Shown here piece by piece: positions 36,769 through 49,186 of a stretch of DNA of 64,000 nucleotides. The position numbers and the translations under genes are program-made. The notes under the pieces were generated by a model. That model was not told the DNA's origin. It searched no databases and worked only from the letters and a program-made list of their open reading frames with translations. Position 1 is the stretch's first letter. Every line of letters starts with the position of its first letter. The stretch is from Albifimbria verrucaria (Eukaryota > Ascomycota > Sordariomycetes > Hypocreales > Stachybotryaceae): the NCBI GenBank assembly GCA_020081605.1, contig JAHREC010000019.1:496001-560000 (forward strand), in the 5' to 3' direction.

Positions 36769-38542
36769 ATTCACATGGCGTATCATCCACTTACTGCTGC
36801 TGCTGGGTGTCGTAGATATTTAGACGCAGCTATAATTAGTATGGCTTGTTTCAAACGATGACATGGGCTCTTTGGGACGATGTATGTATATCTATCGATA
36901 TTTAAAGTTACATACCATATATAAATTATCATATTATACCTTTTTTAGTCCATAGTTGCAGCCATAGTTGTGCTGTGATATGCCATTACAGACACCAAAA
37001 CACCTAGTTACGTAGTGCAGTCTTACGAAGTACTCAACTCTGGCACCATTGAGACTTGACACGAAAATATATGTCCTCCCTACATTATGGGCCCCATCTG
37101 AAGCCATTATTACATTTCAGTAGACTAATCTTCATTTGGCAGACTATGAAATGCCATATGAGGATTAGCAACACAACATTACTTTCAACTGTAGTTTGCA
37201 GCCGTTAAGAAGTCAACGTCATCCTTTGTGTCTTCTTTCATTAGGTCACAATCCTGCACAGGACTTGGGTGGTGCATACCAAGCGGCTAAAGACATCTAG
37301 TCTTGTGCTTTTCTCTGGAGACTTTCTAGTGGAATGGTCTCCTGCGCCCAGAGTTGTTTGATAGCCACTACATTGACTATCTCATGTTGGATTTTCCCAT
37401 AGCTACGTGCAGAGCATTTCCACCTGTGAGTCCTGAACTACTGGTGGGAAGTCCATAGTTCCACAAGGCTGTCTTTTTGATCACACGATCGATCGACTTC
37501 GGGTTTCGGTTTCGGGCTAGAGGTTTCCAGGGGTCCATCTATCACAGCGAATAGCGACAAATCTTCTTATCCCTCTGATGATCTATTTATCTCATCGAAT
37601 GTCCGAAGGTTCTAATTTCGGTATCGGACATAGACTCGATCCAATCAAAATCGGGAAAAAGCTAGTGACATTGGTTAGCTAGTAAATTAGCCGGCGATGG
37701 AAGTCTCAATATTTTGCAACTTTACGGAGATTTACATGGTATATTCAGCATTCAGAGACCGAAATACAGTGTTCTTTATGTACGAATATATTGAACAAGT
37801 CGTTGTGGGGACCGTTACGATGTTGCAACCTTCAGACATTCCATGAGATATGAGTCAGATACGGTTCACGAAAGAAACACACATTCACAAGTATGTACAT
37901 AAACTAAAGTTCTCTAGCATCAAGATTACAACCTCCAGCAAGAAGGTCTTAAAGAGATTTGAGGCATAGCCTGCGCAAGTGCTACATGGATAACTCGCTC
38001 CCTTGTCATAAACTCCGTACAAACCTGTACTTCTACCCAAAATGTTACATATCATTCTAGTTAGAGACGCCAGATGTCTTTTATGGACGGCAGTGGCAGG
38101 CAGGATCGAGTTGTCAAGGGGCATTCTAAGAAATTGTATCGCATAGTATGGCCTATATTTGCGTTTGCAAGCGGGCTAGATCCAGGAAAGCTGATGACTT
38201 CGTATTCTAAATGCTCGCGATGTTGTTGTCATGCCAAGGAATGCTTCACACATGCACATTGCTGTTCATTTCTTCGCTCATGATCGCTGCTCTACTACAC
38301 CAACCAAATCTTATTTCGGCTTTCTGATCTTGTTCTAATGCCCAAGAGGAGTCTTGAGTTCGACTCTCCAGAGGCTACGGAAGCAACATCATCTTTCTCT
38401 AAGATAAGATTTCATCGACTATCTACGTCCTCATAGTAGGCATGTCTGCCACTCAGGTTCTGTTTAGGGTACTGTCAGTTCTGAATGACTTTTCACTTAT
38501 GACTTGAGGTAAACCTACAAATTAGAGCGTAAAGAGCTCGTA
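36769..38542. other. Intergenic, 1.8 kb, nothing recognised
   Basis: AT-rich, with short unmatched frames. The segment 37498-37528 has repeated CGGGTTTCGG-like units of no known role. Confidence 0.45.
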
Positions 38543-38611
38543 TTACTTGGAGTGCGCAGGGCAGCCCGCGCACGAGCAGCTAGCTCCACACTTGCAATCG
38601 GTGCCGCACAT
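38543..38611 (-). CDS. Short Cys-rich metallothionein, 22 residues
   Basis: Predicted metal-binding (copper/cadmium) peptide. Its seven cysteines are arranged C-x4-C-x-C-x3-C-x-C-x2-C, with the first at position 2: MCGTDCKCGASC then SCAGCPAHSK. This matches the size and C-x-C style of fungal copper metallothioneins such as the 26-residue Neurospora CuMT. The ATG at 38611 has A at -3 (gtgatA-type context on the minus strand is typical). A longer frame extends upstream to 38755, but its added 48 residues are Ser/Thr-rich and unlike a metallothionein. I take them as 5' leader. No frame break is present. Confidence 0.75.
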   Translation of the reverse strand: MCGTDCKCGASCSCAGCPAHSK

Positions 38612-41124
38612 GGTGATAGTGGTTGAGTTGAAGTGATAAGTTGTGGTAGAGGTGATGTTGGTTTGTTTTGTTTTCGAGTTTATGTCAGTTGTGTATGATT
38701 CAGAAGACAAAAGAGGGAACTTGAAAGAGGGGAATGAATGAAGATATCTCCACACATTGCGGCCTGAGGCAGCTATGGGCGGCGTTGGCCCTAATTGTCA
38801 TCTGGAGGCAATGGTCATTTGATTAGCCGCGTTGTGCGCTCAGTGGTGGTCAGCTGCCTTAGCCCTCTTTGATGGGAGGAGTCTGACTTCACGCCCATGT
38901 TGCTGGCATCCTGCGCGGAGCAAGGTAACGTAACTGCTGACAGTGCCCCTCGACAGTAAATACCTCATTGGGGCAATGCTTTCCACTCTGAGAACTGAGT
39001 GCAGTGGCAATATTTATGAGTAATCAACGGAAGAATGAAGCTTCCTTGGATTAACCATAGTTTAGTGTGGACACTATTGGCCTCGTCTAGAAGGGATACT
39101 AACCTTGCACACGAAGCCAACGAAGCAAACTTCTATGTCAACATATTCAGCACATTTCATTCGAGGAGCATCTTATTAAAGTCTGCATTCGTCAACCACA
39201 ATTTTGGCACCTTCTACACGCTCTTCAGCGGGGATGTTGGTGGTCTAATCATGTCCGCTTTGTCCTGGTAAGACGAAACAATTAAGTATAACCGGGGCCA
39301 TGAAAATATCTGTGTGGTAATGGAATGAACATCATAGGTTAATGTGACGATTCAAACTACAAATCTTCGACGTGAAGTTGATTCATGAAGCAAGCACTGA
39401 ATGTCATTGCGCATCATTATGGCAAGGAATATTACTTGCGAGCAGGGATCCAACCTTTGCCCATGTTTTCACCTAGAGCCAAACATATCGGAAGTAAAAG
39501 AGTAAAGTGGAATGATCAGTTGGAGGCATACTATTCGGTATTCAAGGATCAACTGGACTTCTTCTGCCATGGTCCGCATAATGCAAATGCGACAGTCCCT
39601 GTGTTGTTGTACACGAACGAATTCCCCAGTTGTTAGTACCAACTGGCACAAGTTTATGTTACTGAATTTACTGTCTATCTAATAGTTAATTTGCCTAATA
39701 GCCATGGCTAATAGTCGGACAAGTAGCAAGAGAGTAGGAATCTAAAGTTGACAAGGACAATGATGAATGTAAAGACAAGCATAAAGATATAAATCATTAT
39801 AAGGACAAATATGATACCTTATTTGATCTCTTGTAAGATTCAGCGAAAGCTGTGCTGCAAGTCATATTGTTGAATGGTTATTAGCAGTTAGACTGATAAC
39901 TTCGAAGATACGCAGTCGAAGAGAAGGATAGCACCCTCGGACAATAACCATTTTCAGACGTTTGGAACTTTACAAATTTCTTAACATGCATCATTACCTA
40001 CTCAACAGCCTGTTTTCCTAACGTGGTGAGAGTAAGCTAAGTCAGACTGGTGAAGTCGCGAGTTTCCAGTAACATTCATTTCACTAGCAATGGCAAAGAT
40101 GAATACCAGACAAAAAGGCTATGTTATTGATTAAGTACCCATACGTGATTATGCGTAATTATCACCTCCCTGTGATCAACCTGACTTGGCTGCTCCATGG
40201 ATGTCCTTGTATGTAGGGGATGCAGGTAGCAAGAAATATCGCAGCCCTCGGTTTCCATCATGCATAACAAAGCCTCTTATGGGCGTTTGACAATTTTATC
40301 TAGCAGTTGGTGGGTCATTGGCCTTTCACAGTAGGAGCATGTGCTAAGTGACCCAGCTCATGGGTCACAAATTGGCACCCTAACTCATAACGGCTTGAGC
40401 CAAGAGTTACTTTTCGTCTATACCGAGGCAGCCCATGATCCATTATGACCAATGAGTATCAGAACACATCAAATACCCTGAACTCTTTCGCCGGCGTTCG
40501 GTTGGATGCCGAACATTGTGGAGAAACAGGTAGGCCGAGTGTTCATGGCCTAATTTACCTTCCAGATGAAGCAGAGCTAACCAAAAGCCAGTCTTGGAAT
40601 GGACTAGATCAAGTCCCCATGTGTACGAACCCGCAAATGCAATAGGCCCAATACTTCTTTGTATGGTAGCAGTGGTTTGCCGATAGCCTGGAATGGGTTC
40701 GGTCAACCGCATTTGAAACTGGTCAACAAGGAAAACCCTTGACTGTTATAGATATTAAAGTCTTAACACGAACACTGACCAATCCGCGACGTAGAGAATA
40801 CCAGAAAATACAAGAGCTTCTACCAGAATAAAGCAAAGACACAAGTGGGGTCGCTTTTTTCTTCAGGCATTGTGGGGATGCGGTCCGCACCTGGTGTTAC
40901 GGTCACGATGATGGCACTTCAAGCAGTTCAATGCTGTGCCTATATATTCAGAAGCGATACGTTTAGACCCCCACTTCCAATCCTCAGTTACTGTGTGATA
41001 CCACGCTTTCATTCTTATTAGTTTGATATCTGCTGTGTTTTTTCAGTTGCTCCCTCTTCCCTTGCTGGAGCCTTTTTCGTATCGTCACATCACTTTCCAA
41101 CGGCTCATCCGTCTCGACATAATC
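38612..41124. other. Intergenic, 2.5 kb, nothing recognised
   Basis: Frames at 39035-39271 and 39385-39636 (+) show no family and no intron partners. A TATA-like TATATATTC at 40941-40949 lies about 180 bp before the next gene. Confidence 0.45.
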
Positions 41125-42642
41125 ATGAATACCATTATCACGTATTTGCTGTGCTTTCAGAGTCTCTCTACACTCTGTTCAGCGGCTGTTGCTCCAATAT
41201 TTGCCGAAAAAGCCAGCAGCACCCTTCCCGATCGAATCGTTTTGAGCCCTGTTACAGGACATTCAAACCTCAAAACTAATCTGCTTAATAACATTGCAAC
41301 TCGCCAGACAGATATAAAAGAGCCTATTATTCTCAAGCCGATTCCAAAGAAAGAAGCGCTAGCTTCCAGCCTGGCACAGACCATCCAAGTTCGCCAAACA
41401 ACTGACACTGTGCCTTCCAACTCAATCGTTCTTGGTTATGGTTCCAGTGAGATACAAGCTTTGGTCGAGGCCTCTATGAAGCAAAAGGCGATTCTACTTG
41501 AGGACATCGCGGGTATTAAATCAGTCACATGCACCGAAAATAGTGTAAATATTGACTTCAACGATGAGAATTCCATGAAAGCTGCCTCATCTGGATGGCC
41601 AACATTGGACTTCATTCTCGTCACATATTTCCCAGAGGGCGGTTGCAATACCGCTAACGATCGTGGTTTTTACAACGTCTCCGCCATCTCATATGACAAC
41701 GAGAAACTATCTGCAATTGCGACCTCGGAGAAGTCTTCATTGGACGATCAATCAGAGGACGCGGTTGTTACATTTGACTCGTCTGCAAATCCTTCAAAGC
41801 GTGCCCTCAACGCATCCTTCAAGGCTGATTTCAATGGTACCCTTATTGACACAGATAGCCTCAAGGTTGTGCTGGATCAAGTATTGGTCGAGAGTGACCT
41901 TCACATCAAAGGCCAGTTTGGCTTCAACTTTCTCAAATTCAAGGCTAGCAAGGCTACAATTGATATCGACTACTATGGCGCCACCAACCTGAATGTATCT
42001 ACTTCAGTCAATGCTGCCTTTTCCAGTGATATTTACAACTATTCCCCTTTCACCGCCTCAGTCTCGGCCTTCAGCATCCCGGGCATTTTGGATGTCGGGC
42101 CAATTGCTGCATTCACTGTCGGCGTTGAATTCGCTGCAAGCGGCACGGTCGACGCGACACTAGGTCTTAAGAGTGAAATCGCTAACGGACAAGTCCACTT
42201 GGATCTTTTAGACTCGTCTAGTTCAAGCAGCAGTGGTTGGAAGCCTGTCACTACTGTGTCCTCGGATGTGGCCGCTGAGGTATCTCTTCAACTTAACCCT
42301 TACCTGGACCTGAATCTTGCCCTGGGTGTCAAGGTTTTCAAGAACGCTATCGATCTAACCGCTGGCTTTGATGTCAAACCTCAGATCATCAATGCCTTTT
42401 CAGCTGACCTCGATTTCGCCTATGCTAGCAAGTCTGGTGTTGTCTTTAATAAACCAGATGGGGCCACTTGTCCCAACGGCGCTTGGTTTGCTAGTAGCTT
42501 CAACATGGACGTAATTGCTTATGTGGGATCTATCTTCACCAAGACACTATTCAATGTCAATGTCCCAATCTTCCAGGCTCAGTGCTGGTTTTTGCTGGAT
42601 AACTTGCAGGTTCTCTTGTCTAGCTCACTGGGAAGAACCTAA
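41125..42642 (+). CDS. Secreted DUF7029/DUF7223-like protein
   Basis: Single-exon protein of about 505 residues from the ATG at 41125. The longer frame start at 41023 is less likely, because the signal peptide begins MNTIITYLLCFQSLSTLCSA. The first domain has SIVLGYGSSEIQALVEASMK, SVTCTENSVNIDFND and ILVTYFPEGGCNTANDRGFY, the pattern of DUF7029. The second, beta-rich, has repeated alternating hydrophobic strands (FKADFNGTLIDTDSLKVVLD, GQFGFNFLKFKASKATIDID) and ends with CWFLLDNLQVLLSS, as in DUF7223. Function is unknown; related fungal proteins are secreted or wall-associated. No frame break anywhere, in contrast with its neighbours. Confidence 0.78.
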   Translation: MNTIITYLLCFQSLSTLCSAAVAPIFAEKASSTLPDRIVLSPVTGHSNLKTNLLNNIATRQTDIKEPIILKPIPKKEALASSLAQTIQVRQTTDTVPSNSIVLGYGSSEIQALVEASMKQKAILLEDIAGIKSVTCTENSVNIDFNDENSMKAASSGWPTLDFILVTYFPEGGCNTANDRGFYNVSAISYDNEKLSAIATSEKSSLDDQSEDAVVTFDSSANPSKRALNASFKADFNGTLIDTDSLKVVLDQVLVESDLHIKGQFGFNFLKFKASKATIDIDYYGATNLNVSTSVNAAFSSDIYNYSPFTASVSAFSIPGILDVGPIAAFTVGVEFAASGTVDATLGLKSEIANGQVHLDLLDSSSSSSSGWKPVTTVSSDVAAEVSLQLNPYLDLNLALGVKVFKNAIDLTAGFDVKPQIINAFSADLDFAYASKSGVVFNKPDGATCPNGAWFASSFNMDVIAYVGSIFTKTLFNVNVPIFQAQCWFLLDNLQVLLSSSLGRT

Positions 42643-44447
42643 CCTACGGTGATTCTATTTAGTTCTTAGGTAATTATTTATTTATCGATAGTATCACTAT
42701 TACTATTCATAACTTGCCATTTTGTGCAATATTCAGTTGAACTGGCTATGCTTCTGGGGATGACACCCTACCACTGGCCTTGCAATCGGCCGAACTTTGG
42801 CGGCCAACGTCCATCAGAACGATCAATTATCGCGTTAATTGATGAAACTACATTTATATCATGAAAGATAAATTCTATGGTAAAAATGCGCTATTTGGTA
42901 ACGTGGCCAAAGAACCAAATCATACCTAATGGTAGAAGCCTTATCTTTCCTCCATCTTCGAGCAAAAGCCGATGGACCACGACCTTTGGGAAGCGGTGTG
43001 GTTGACTATGAATCACTAGCTGCTGTATTTGAAACCATTTATCACTCTTCTTTCCGCTCACATGCGCCCGCCACGAGTTTAGGGAGAGAATACCGCCTAA
43101 ATAGTCACTCCAAGCTTAGACAGGGAGCTTTCCGGCCGCCAGATCAAGAATTATAAATATCACGTTACAGCTAGCAAAGCATGCGAATGTGAGTAAGGAT
43201 AGTCGATAACAATTAGGCCTGTTATCCCAACTAGGGAGTTCTGTAACTGATTTTAAGTATGCCACTCGAATTATTCACCCAATACCCAAGGCTCATCTAA
43301 TTTTTACAAACTTACAAATGCAGGACCCAATCTCTCAAAAGTGCCGTATTCGACTTCTTTACCGGCCCACAACTTCTTAACCAAAGCACTCGTAACTTCA
43401 GAGAGTGTCACTACGTATCTGGAATATCACGCAGCCCACTATAATGATGCAAACTTTGGACATGTTCCTATGATGAGTAGATGTTACAGGTGTCTCTCTG
43501 ATGGGAATCTACCGCGAACTTGATTGAAACCACTTCTTTCATGGGAATTTGCAGAGTGCTGTTTTACACAGTGGAGGAATTCAGGTGCCACGGGCCGCAG
43601 CGAGCAGTTTTTGCATGGCATTTAGGTCGGGTTGGCCAGATAATTCTGTGCCTATCATGGAAGTTCCCTTAGCTCAATTATGAAAGTATAAAGGGCTGAA
43701 AATGGTAATGATCTAGAAGTATATGGTCCAATGTTCTAATGATGATTGCATAAATGACAGTCATTTGTGTATTTATTATGGCGGGAATCACCGACATTTT
43801 CGAACCCCATTTCTTGATCCAATCTCCAAAATTGTATGCATGCTGGGTTCTTTTCTTGCGATTACTGGGTCAAGTTGGGCACGTACGCTTTGCGTCATGT
43901 ATAATTGTTAGCTACTATAACAAGAGTTGAGGCGGACGAATTGCCGTCAATAGCATTGTGCCTCAGCCATTAACACCGCAAGGCAAGCCGGGAACCATTT
44001 TGCGGATCCAGTAAGGGGCCATCCAATAGAAGACTGTTTAATCCCAGGGCAAAGGGGACCATCAATGCAAGATGTTAAGCGGGGGACCTTGTGGAGCCCA
44101 TTGAATACGAACCTTGGCTCTACTGGGCTAAGGGAAGCTACGGAGTGGCTGAGGTAAAGCAAAGGAGACGCATTTGCCTTCGGCAGTTGATCATACCCTT
44201 TCTGACCTGCCAGCAAGGCTAGTAGATTTGGATCTAGCCAAGAGGCGGCAAAGACGGCGGTCGGATGCATTTCCCAGCCCGCGTGCCGAGCATGATTCTT
44301 TTCTCGTATACTGACTCCATACGTGGAGAGTTCCGTGGATCGACGACTGACCGTGTGATGTCATTTAGAAAAATCACGAGATGATCGACGTTGACAATGG
44401 GTAGAGCGCAAATGCTTTCTGTAAGAAGTCGACGATTGAGGATTCGT
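42643..44447. other. Intergenic, 1.8 kb, nothing recognised
   Basis: Short frames at 43947-44476 (-) and 42929-43156 (+) lack any family resemblance. Confidence 0.45.
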
Positions 44448-44454
44448 CTATAAG
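44448..44454 (+). promoter_or_regulatory. TATA-like box of phiA-like gene
   Basis: A CTATAAG element lies about 140 bp before the ATG at 44589. It is followed by a long CT/CAA-rich leader, typical of highly expressed fungal genes. Confidence 0.45.
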
Positions 44455-44588
44455 AAAGCAACCTCAACTTTGACACTCCATTATTCCAATCAATACACTC
44501 TTCACTGCTTCACCTTTAACCTTTCCTCAACGAAACATCTCAAAACCCTTTCCACGTTCCAAGCCATCAATCAGCAATCTTCGCCAAA

Positions 44589-45227
44589 ATGAAGGCCTTC
44601 ACCTTTGCCTCTCTCATTGCCGCCGCTACGGCTCTTCCCGCTGGCCAGGATGCCGCCGTCACTAAGAACGAAAACATCACCAACTTCCAGATCATGGCCC
44701 TGAGATCTGCCAGTCCGATTCACTTTGCGCGCTTCAACGCCGCCCAGAGCAGTCTATTCCTGAACTTGCCCAACCAGGACGCCCACTGCTATAGCCAGCA
44801 AGGCAACGAGGCAGCCGTTTTCCAGCACAACAAGGAGGATAAGACCTTGTGGCTGTACGCCACTGGCAACCCCGTCAGCAGGTTTACGTTGACCGCTCGG
44901 GTATGGGTAAGTTTGCATTAATTATGGCCATTAACATAAGCCAATCCATTGCTAATATCTCCAATCACAGGCCAGGGCAAGATTGGCTACGTTACCGGTG
45001 CTCAGCCCACTCCCCGCAATGCCGAACGTGAGGGATGGGAAATTGATGAGACTGGCAACCTGCACTTTGATGGTTCTGACCTGATCGGCTGCCCCAACAG
45101 CATTGACGGTGCCTGGAGCGTTTGGCTGGGCGGTGTCACCAACCCTGGCGGTAACCAAGACTGCCTTGGTTTCTCCGCTCGCACCGTTGAGATTGAGGAT
45201 CCCAACGACTGCAATTACAGCTCCTAA
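44589..45227 (+). CDS. phiA: PhiA-like cell wall protein
   Basis: Secreted wall protein of the phialide-protein family, needed in Aspergillus for normal phialide and conidium development. The signal peptide MKAFTFASLIAAATALPAG is followed by NFQIMALRSASPIHFARFNA, SSLFLNLPNQDAHCY, DKTLWLYATGNPRQQVYVDR and an intron (GTAAGT..CAG, about 44906-44970). After it come GQGKIGYVTGAQPTPRNAE, WEIDETGNLHFDG, CPNSIDGAWSVWLGGV and GGNQDCLGFSARTVE, ending DCNYSS. One base is lost in the C run 44870-44873. Strong 5' leader and codon bias suggest high expression. Confidence 0.88.
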
Positions 45228-45854
45228 TCAGGTACACTCAATGTGAGTGTCTGAGCGAGGAGGTAGTCCAATGTGTAGGATAGCAAAGGCTGGAAGTCCA
45301 TGTATGACGAATGATTAGAATAAGCCTTCATGATGGCACATAACAAAGTAATATGACTTGTATCAATTTTAAACTGTCGCTTCCCATGAATCAATCGTAT
45401 CTATGCTCATATCCCGAATTCTGATCAGCTATCACTCTCGACTTTGGCTCAACAAAACTTCTCTTCCCCAACTTATTGACTCTTCACAGTCTAGGGTAGC
45501 TAATAGTAAGCCAAAATCTGTCGACAGCATAAGAGTAGTCATTGAACGAACAATGTTGAACTGATGCTGCTATCATGAACCAACGAGCAAGACTATTATA
45601 GTTGGTCTCACTGGTACAAGTTTCTCCTAGAACTTTGCTATATCCTCAGAGCATCTTTTACACGCGATGTCATTCTCTTCCCTGGCCGGACACTTTGGTT
45701 CAAGGACCCCTGCTGAAAAATGGTCCTACAAGTGAATTGCGTGTGTTGATTGGTGTAGGCTGCTTATTGCTGTCAGCTGGTGCATCGCAACTGTGGTGTC
45801 TCGGACACTTTTCCCCATCTTCTCCTATCTGGCCCTGCAGGACATTGGGTATCC
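45228..45854. other. Intergenic, 0.63 kb
   Basis: 3' end of the phiA-like gene and upstream region of the next regulator; no conserved frame recognised. Confidence 0.4.
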
Positions 45855-47590
45855 ATGATGAGCTTGATAACCTACCCAGTTCGCCAGCTACCCCCAAATC
45901 TATCAAAGTTCGTTCAGGTCGGTTTATACGAGGCCCAGGGCTTGTGTGCCTTTACAGCGCATCTGCTGCCCCTAATCTTGCTGACATGCATTCTTCTCAG
46001 GCTGTATTCCGTGCAAGCGGTCTCACCGAAAATGCGACGAGCGAAAGCCTGTTTGCGCCCGCTGCCTCAGAGCGGGTTCAGAATGCATCTACGCTGCTGT
46101 GAAACCCACCAGGCCACAGAGACCACGTCCGCTTCTGGCGGCCACGGTGCATAATGCACCTCCGTCGTCCCGGTTCTCGTCAGGCAAGCTGAAACCCATT
46201 GAAGTTCTATACTATGACCGCTTTCGAAACCAGATAGCTCCGCAGATGGGCAGTCAAGCAGAAAAGTCTGCGGAATTTTGGCTGCGTTCCATTTTGAGAG
46301 AAAGCGTTGTGGATGGATGTATCCTTAATGCCGTCCTCGCCATCGGTGCGCTTGCTCATGCACAGGACGAGAACACATCATCCCAGCCGCTCTTCCAGAT
46401 GTCACTAAGCGGTTCTTCACTGAACTCGCATTACCGACAGGCTGTCAGGTATTTCACAAGAGCGATTTCTGAGCTACGTTCCCGTATCAACGACGCTTCT
46501 CAAACTCGCATCCTTCGAACAATCCTTATTTCGACAGTGCTTTTCTCATTCTTCGAAGCGCTTCAAGGTAATACAGCTGCAGTTGACAAGTTAACAGGCC
46601 AGGGATTTTATTGCTGAAAGAGGTTATCTTGAACCTCGCTGCCAGCCATAATGGCTCCAGGGTGGCGCATGTTGTGGACGATCAGGGAGTTCAGGAGGCA
46701 GGACTGTTTCTGATACGCAATGCAACCTGGAATGTAATGTATTCCCGCTCTACCCCTGTCAGGAGGCTAGCATTCTGCAATTGGGTTGTTCGCCGATTGA
46801 GCTTCTCCCTCTTCCAGATTCTACTTACGACACGGAAGACTTCAACATCACTTGGTGGCAGGTGGTGAATCTGGCGGGGATATGGAAGATTGGCATAGAT
46901 CGGCTGCTGATGAATGGTATCACTGAACCAACGATGCAAAAGAGCCAACATGAGCTTAAAAGACTATTATCTGTCGTACAATTATGGGAGATGGCGGCGT
47001 GGGACAGAATGATCGAACAGAAAGACGCCGAAGTTCGTCTTATATTGATGAGGCTGTCAATCGGTGCAAAAGCACTTCATGCAATGATGACATGTGCCCT
47101 CGACCTGACTGGAGCCGGCTGGGATACTCCTGAAAACACTGGCCTGGAAGTTGTGCAATTATGTCTCGCCCCAGTTCAGATGGCTACAGCAGATACACGA
47201 AGTATAATGTATGATGCGACACTGGCGGGAATATCCAAAATCACACAGACGGCCCGGGACAAAGGGGTCAGATTTGGTGCGATGGAGGCTTGGAAACGGC
47301 TACTCAACCGCCATTCAAGCTGGGATATGAAGAGCATTTTTATGGGGACTTCGGCATTAGTTGATGCTGAAGAAGCACATCGAGACGCAAATGGGCACAT
47401 CCCTTTTAGGGCACGTTACGAGTGGACAAGAGGATTATGGAATAAGGATCATACGGAGTTTCAAGTTACTCTTACGTCTGTGCTAAAGGATGATGAGGAA
47501 AACAACACCGGAAAGTTGTACTTCTTCGACCTTCAGACTTTCATTTTTCTTAAAGGTGTTACTGTACTCGCGAGGGGATCAATCGATTAA
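45855..47590 (+). CDS. Zn2Cys6 transcription factor
   Basis: Regulator with the cluster C-IP-C-KRSHRK-C-DERKPV-C-AR-C-LRAGSE-C (CX2CX6CX6CX2CX6C). The first exon is reached through the intron 45918-46000, which joins SPATPKSIKVRS to GCIPCKRSHRKC. The start is taken as ATG 45855, assuming a GG read as G just after it (MDELDNLPSS). The effector domain has LYYDRFRNQIAP, FWLRSILRESVVDGCILNAV, HYRQAVRYFTRAISELRSRI and FFEALQGNTAAVDKLTGQGF. It continues LLLKEVILNLAASHNGSRVA, MYSPLYPCQEAS and TWWQVVNLAGIWKIGIDRLL, and ends VLARGSID. Further one-base losses: the T run 46606-46609 and the C run 46744-46746. The target is unknown; neighbours are phiA and tyrosinase. Confidence 0.8.
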
Positions 47591-47907
47591 AGAGTTGTGA
47601 TGTTTTGATTTTAAGGATTTTAGGGTGGTATGCAGCCGAATAGCAAGCGAATCTCGATTTTGAGCAGCATTGATGAGCTGTACTTGCCACGCTATAGAAA
47701 CCTTCAAATTCTTTAACACGCTCGTATTGGAAACAGTGTTTCAATTGAGAGTATCTTGACTTCTAACAGACTATAGAAGGACTAGCCGTGTCTGTCAGTA
47801 TGATTAGAATCATCACTAACCATTGTGGAATCGTCCACAACTCGTTCCAGAATTGAACAAAATCATCCAGCGTAAATTCTACTTTTCCTATCCAACAAGA
47901 CCGCCCC

Positions 47908-49186
47908 TTACTCAGTTACTGTAGTCAGGACACCATCAACGATAGTGTTGAGTGTGACGTTGAAACTATTGCTATAAATGTAATCGGCACAGACTAGGCC
48001 ACTCCTTACATCCATAACATCACGCACAGTAACATTCGGAACAATGCCGGCGTACCAAAGAACATGGTTGAGCGTGGTAGTGGTTCCGGGGTCGCCTTGG
48101 TAGTCGGTAAACTCGCGGCCAGGAAGAGCTGAGCCGAGTCCCTGTACGTAGCTCAGACGTGGGACGTTGCGTCCGCCGATGTCTGTTAGGCGGGCGGGAA
48201 GATTGAGGATTGCCACTTCCACCACATAGCATCCAGCCAACCGTGCTTCTCGAGGTTAGAAAAGTTTGACAAACAGTTTAGTTTCAGACTCACATGAAGA
48301 AAGAAGACCGGGTCTCCAGGGCTTGCAAACACGTCATTCATGATTCCGCCAGTAGCGCCGTGGCCGCCACCATGAGGTGATCCATGCCAACATTCCCAAG
48401 CAGCAGCATAAGTGCTCAATTGGAAGCAGGCATTGATACCGGATGAGCGAGCAGCAGCAAGAGCACCGGTATTGAGATTTCTGGAAATACGGTAGTTTGA
48501 AGCCGCTTGACGTGGGCGCCTCAAACGCAGTACTGTTGCATTGAAAGGTCCGTTTGTGATATACCGGTTTTGCCCAGATCCAGTACCTCCAAATGCATTC
48601 GCTTGGAAGATTTCGGAATTCGCCAAACTCGCCAGCGATGCGTCAGCTGTCTCATCCCAGTATCTAAATTATTGATTAATATTATTTATGTACAACATGA
48701 TGGCTTGAGTGAAACTTACGGCAGTGGCCCGGTGTAGCCACATTCGTCTCGTAGGAGATTGCCGTGAACGACGATATAATAACGGTGCCATGGAAGGAAG
48801 TGGCCCTGGATAGAAAAGCATCAGCTATCAATCCATCTCACTGAACTTGTTGTGATACTTACCACATCGTGCATAACATGGGCTTGGACGATATGATTCC
48901 AGTGCAGATCATCCCAGCGCGTGACAGCTCCTGGGACCCTCAACTTGCTTGGAGCTGCCATCAAGCAGAGCTCAGCTTTGATGTACGCAGACTTCTCAGC
49001 AGCCGTTAACATCCCCTATCCTTAATATTAGCTGAATGGGTCCCGCAACAAGTAGGTTGGCCCTGATACTGACCATGGTTTATGAGCAACTCTGTTCGTG
49101 CATGTCTGTCTAGCATGATTTGAAGCAGCCCCAATAACCATTAATGGCCAGAGGAAAAGAAAAGCAACCAAAGTGAGACGAGCCAT
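47908..49186 (-). CDS. Secreted tyrosinase (type 3 copper phenol oxidase)
   Basis: Oxidises mono- and diphenols, often toward melanin or phenolic detoxification. The start ATG 49186 gives a signal peptide MARLTLVAFLFLWPLMVIGA. Five or so exons are joined. CuA ligands lie in DDLHWNHIVQAHVMHDV and GHFLPWHRYYIVVH. CuB ligands lie in CWHGSPHGGGHGATGG and NDVFASPGDPVFFLHHGWLD (the HH pair is created by the intron starting GTGAGT near 48295). The C-terminal part (VCADYIYSNSFNVTLN) is short, so this is the truncated-tail secreted type. One-base losses are near 48203 (A on the gene strand) and at the first intron acceptor near 49012 (G run). The loss at 48203 restores WQSSNLPARLTDIGGRNVP. Confidence 0.9.

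Noticed and set aside
38340..38380. tRNA-like GAGTTCGACTC motif
   Set aside because: Neither the T-stem nor an acceptor stem can be paired convincingly around it.
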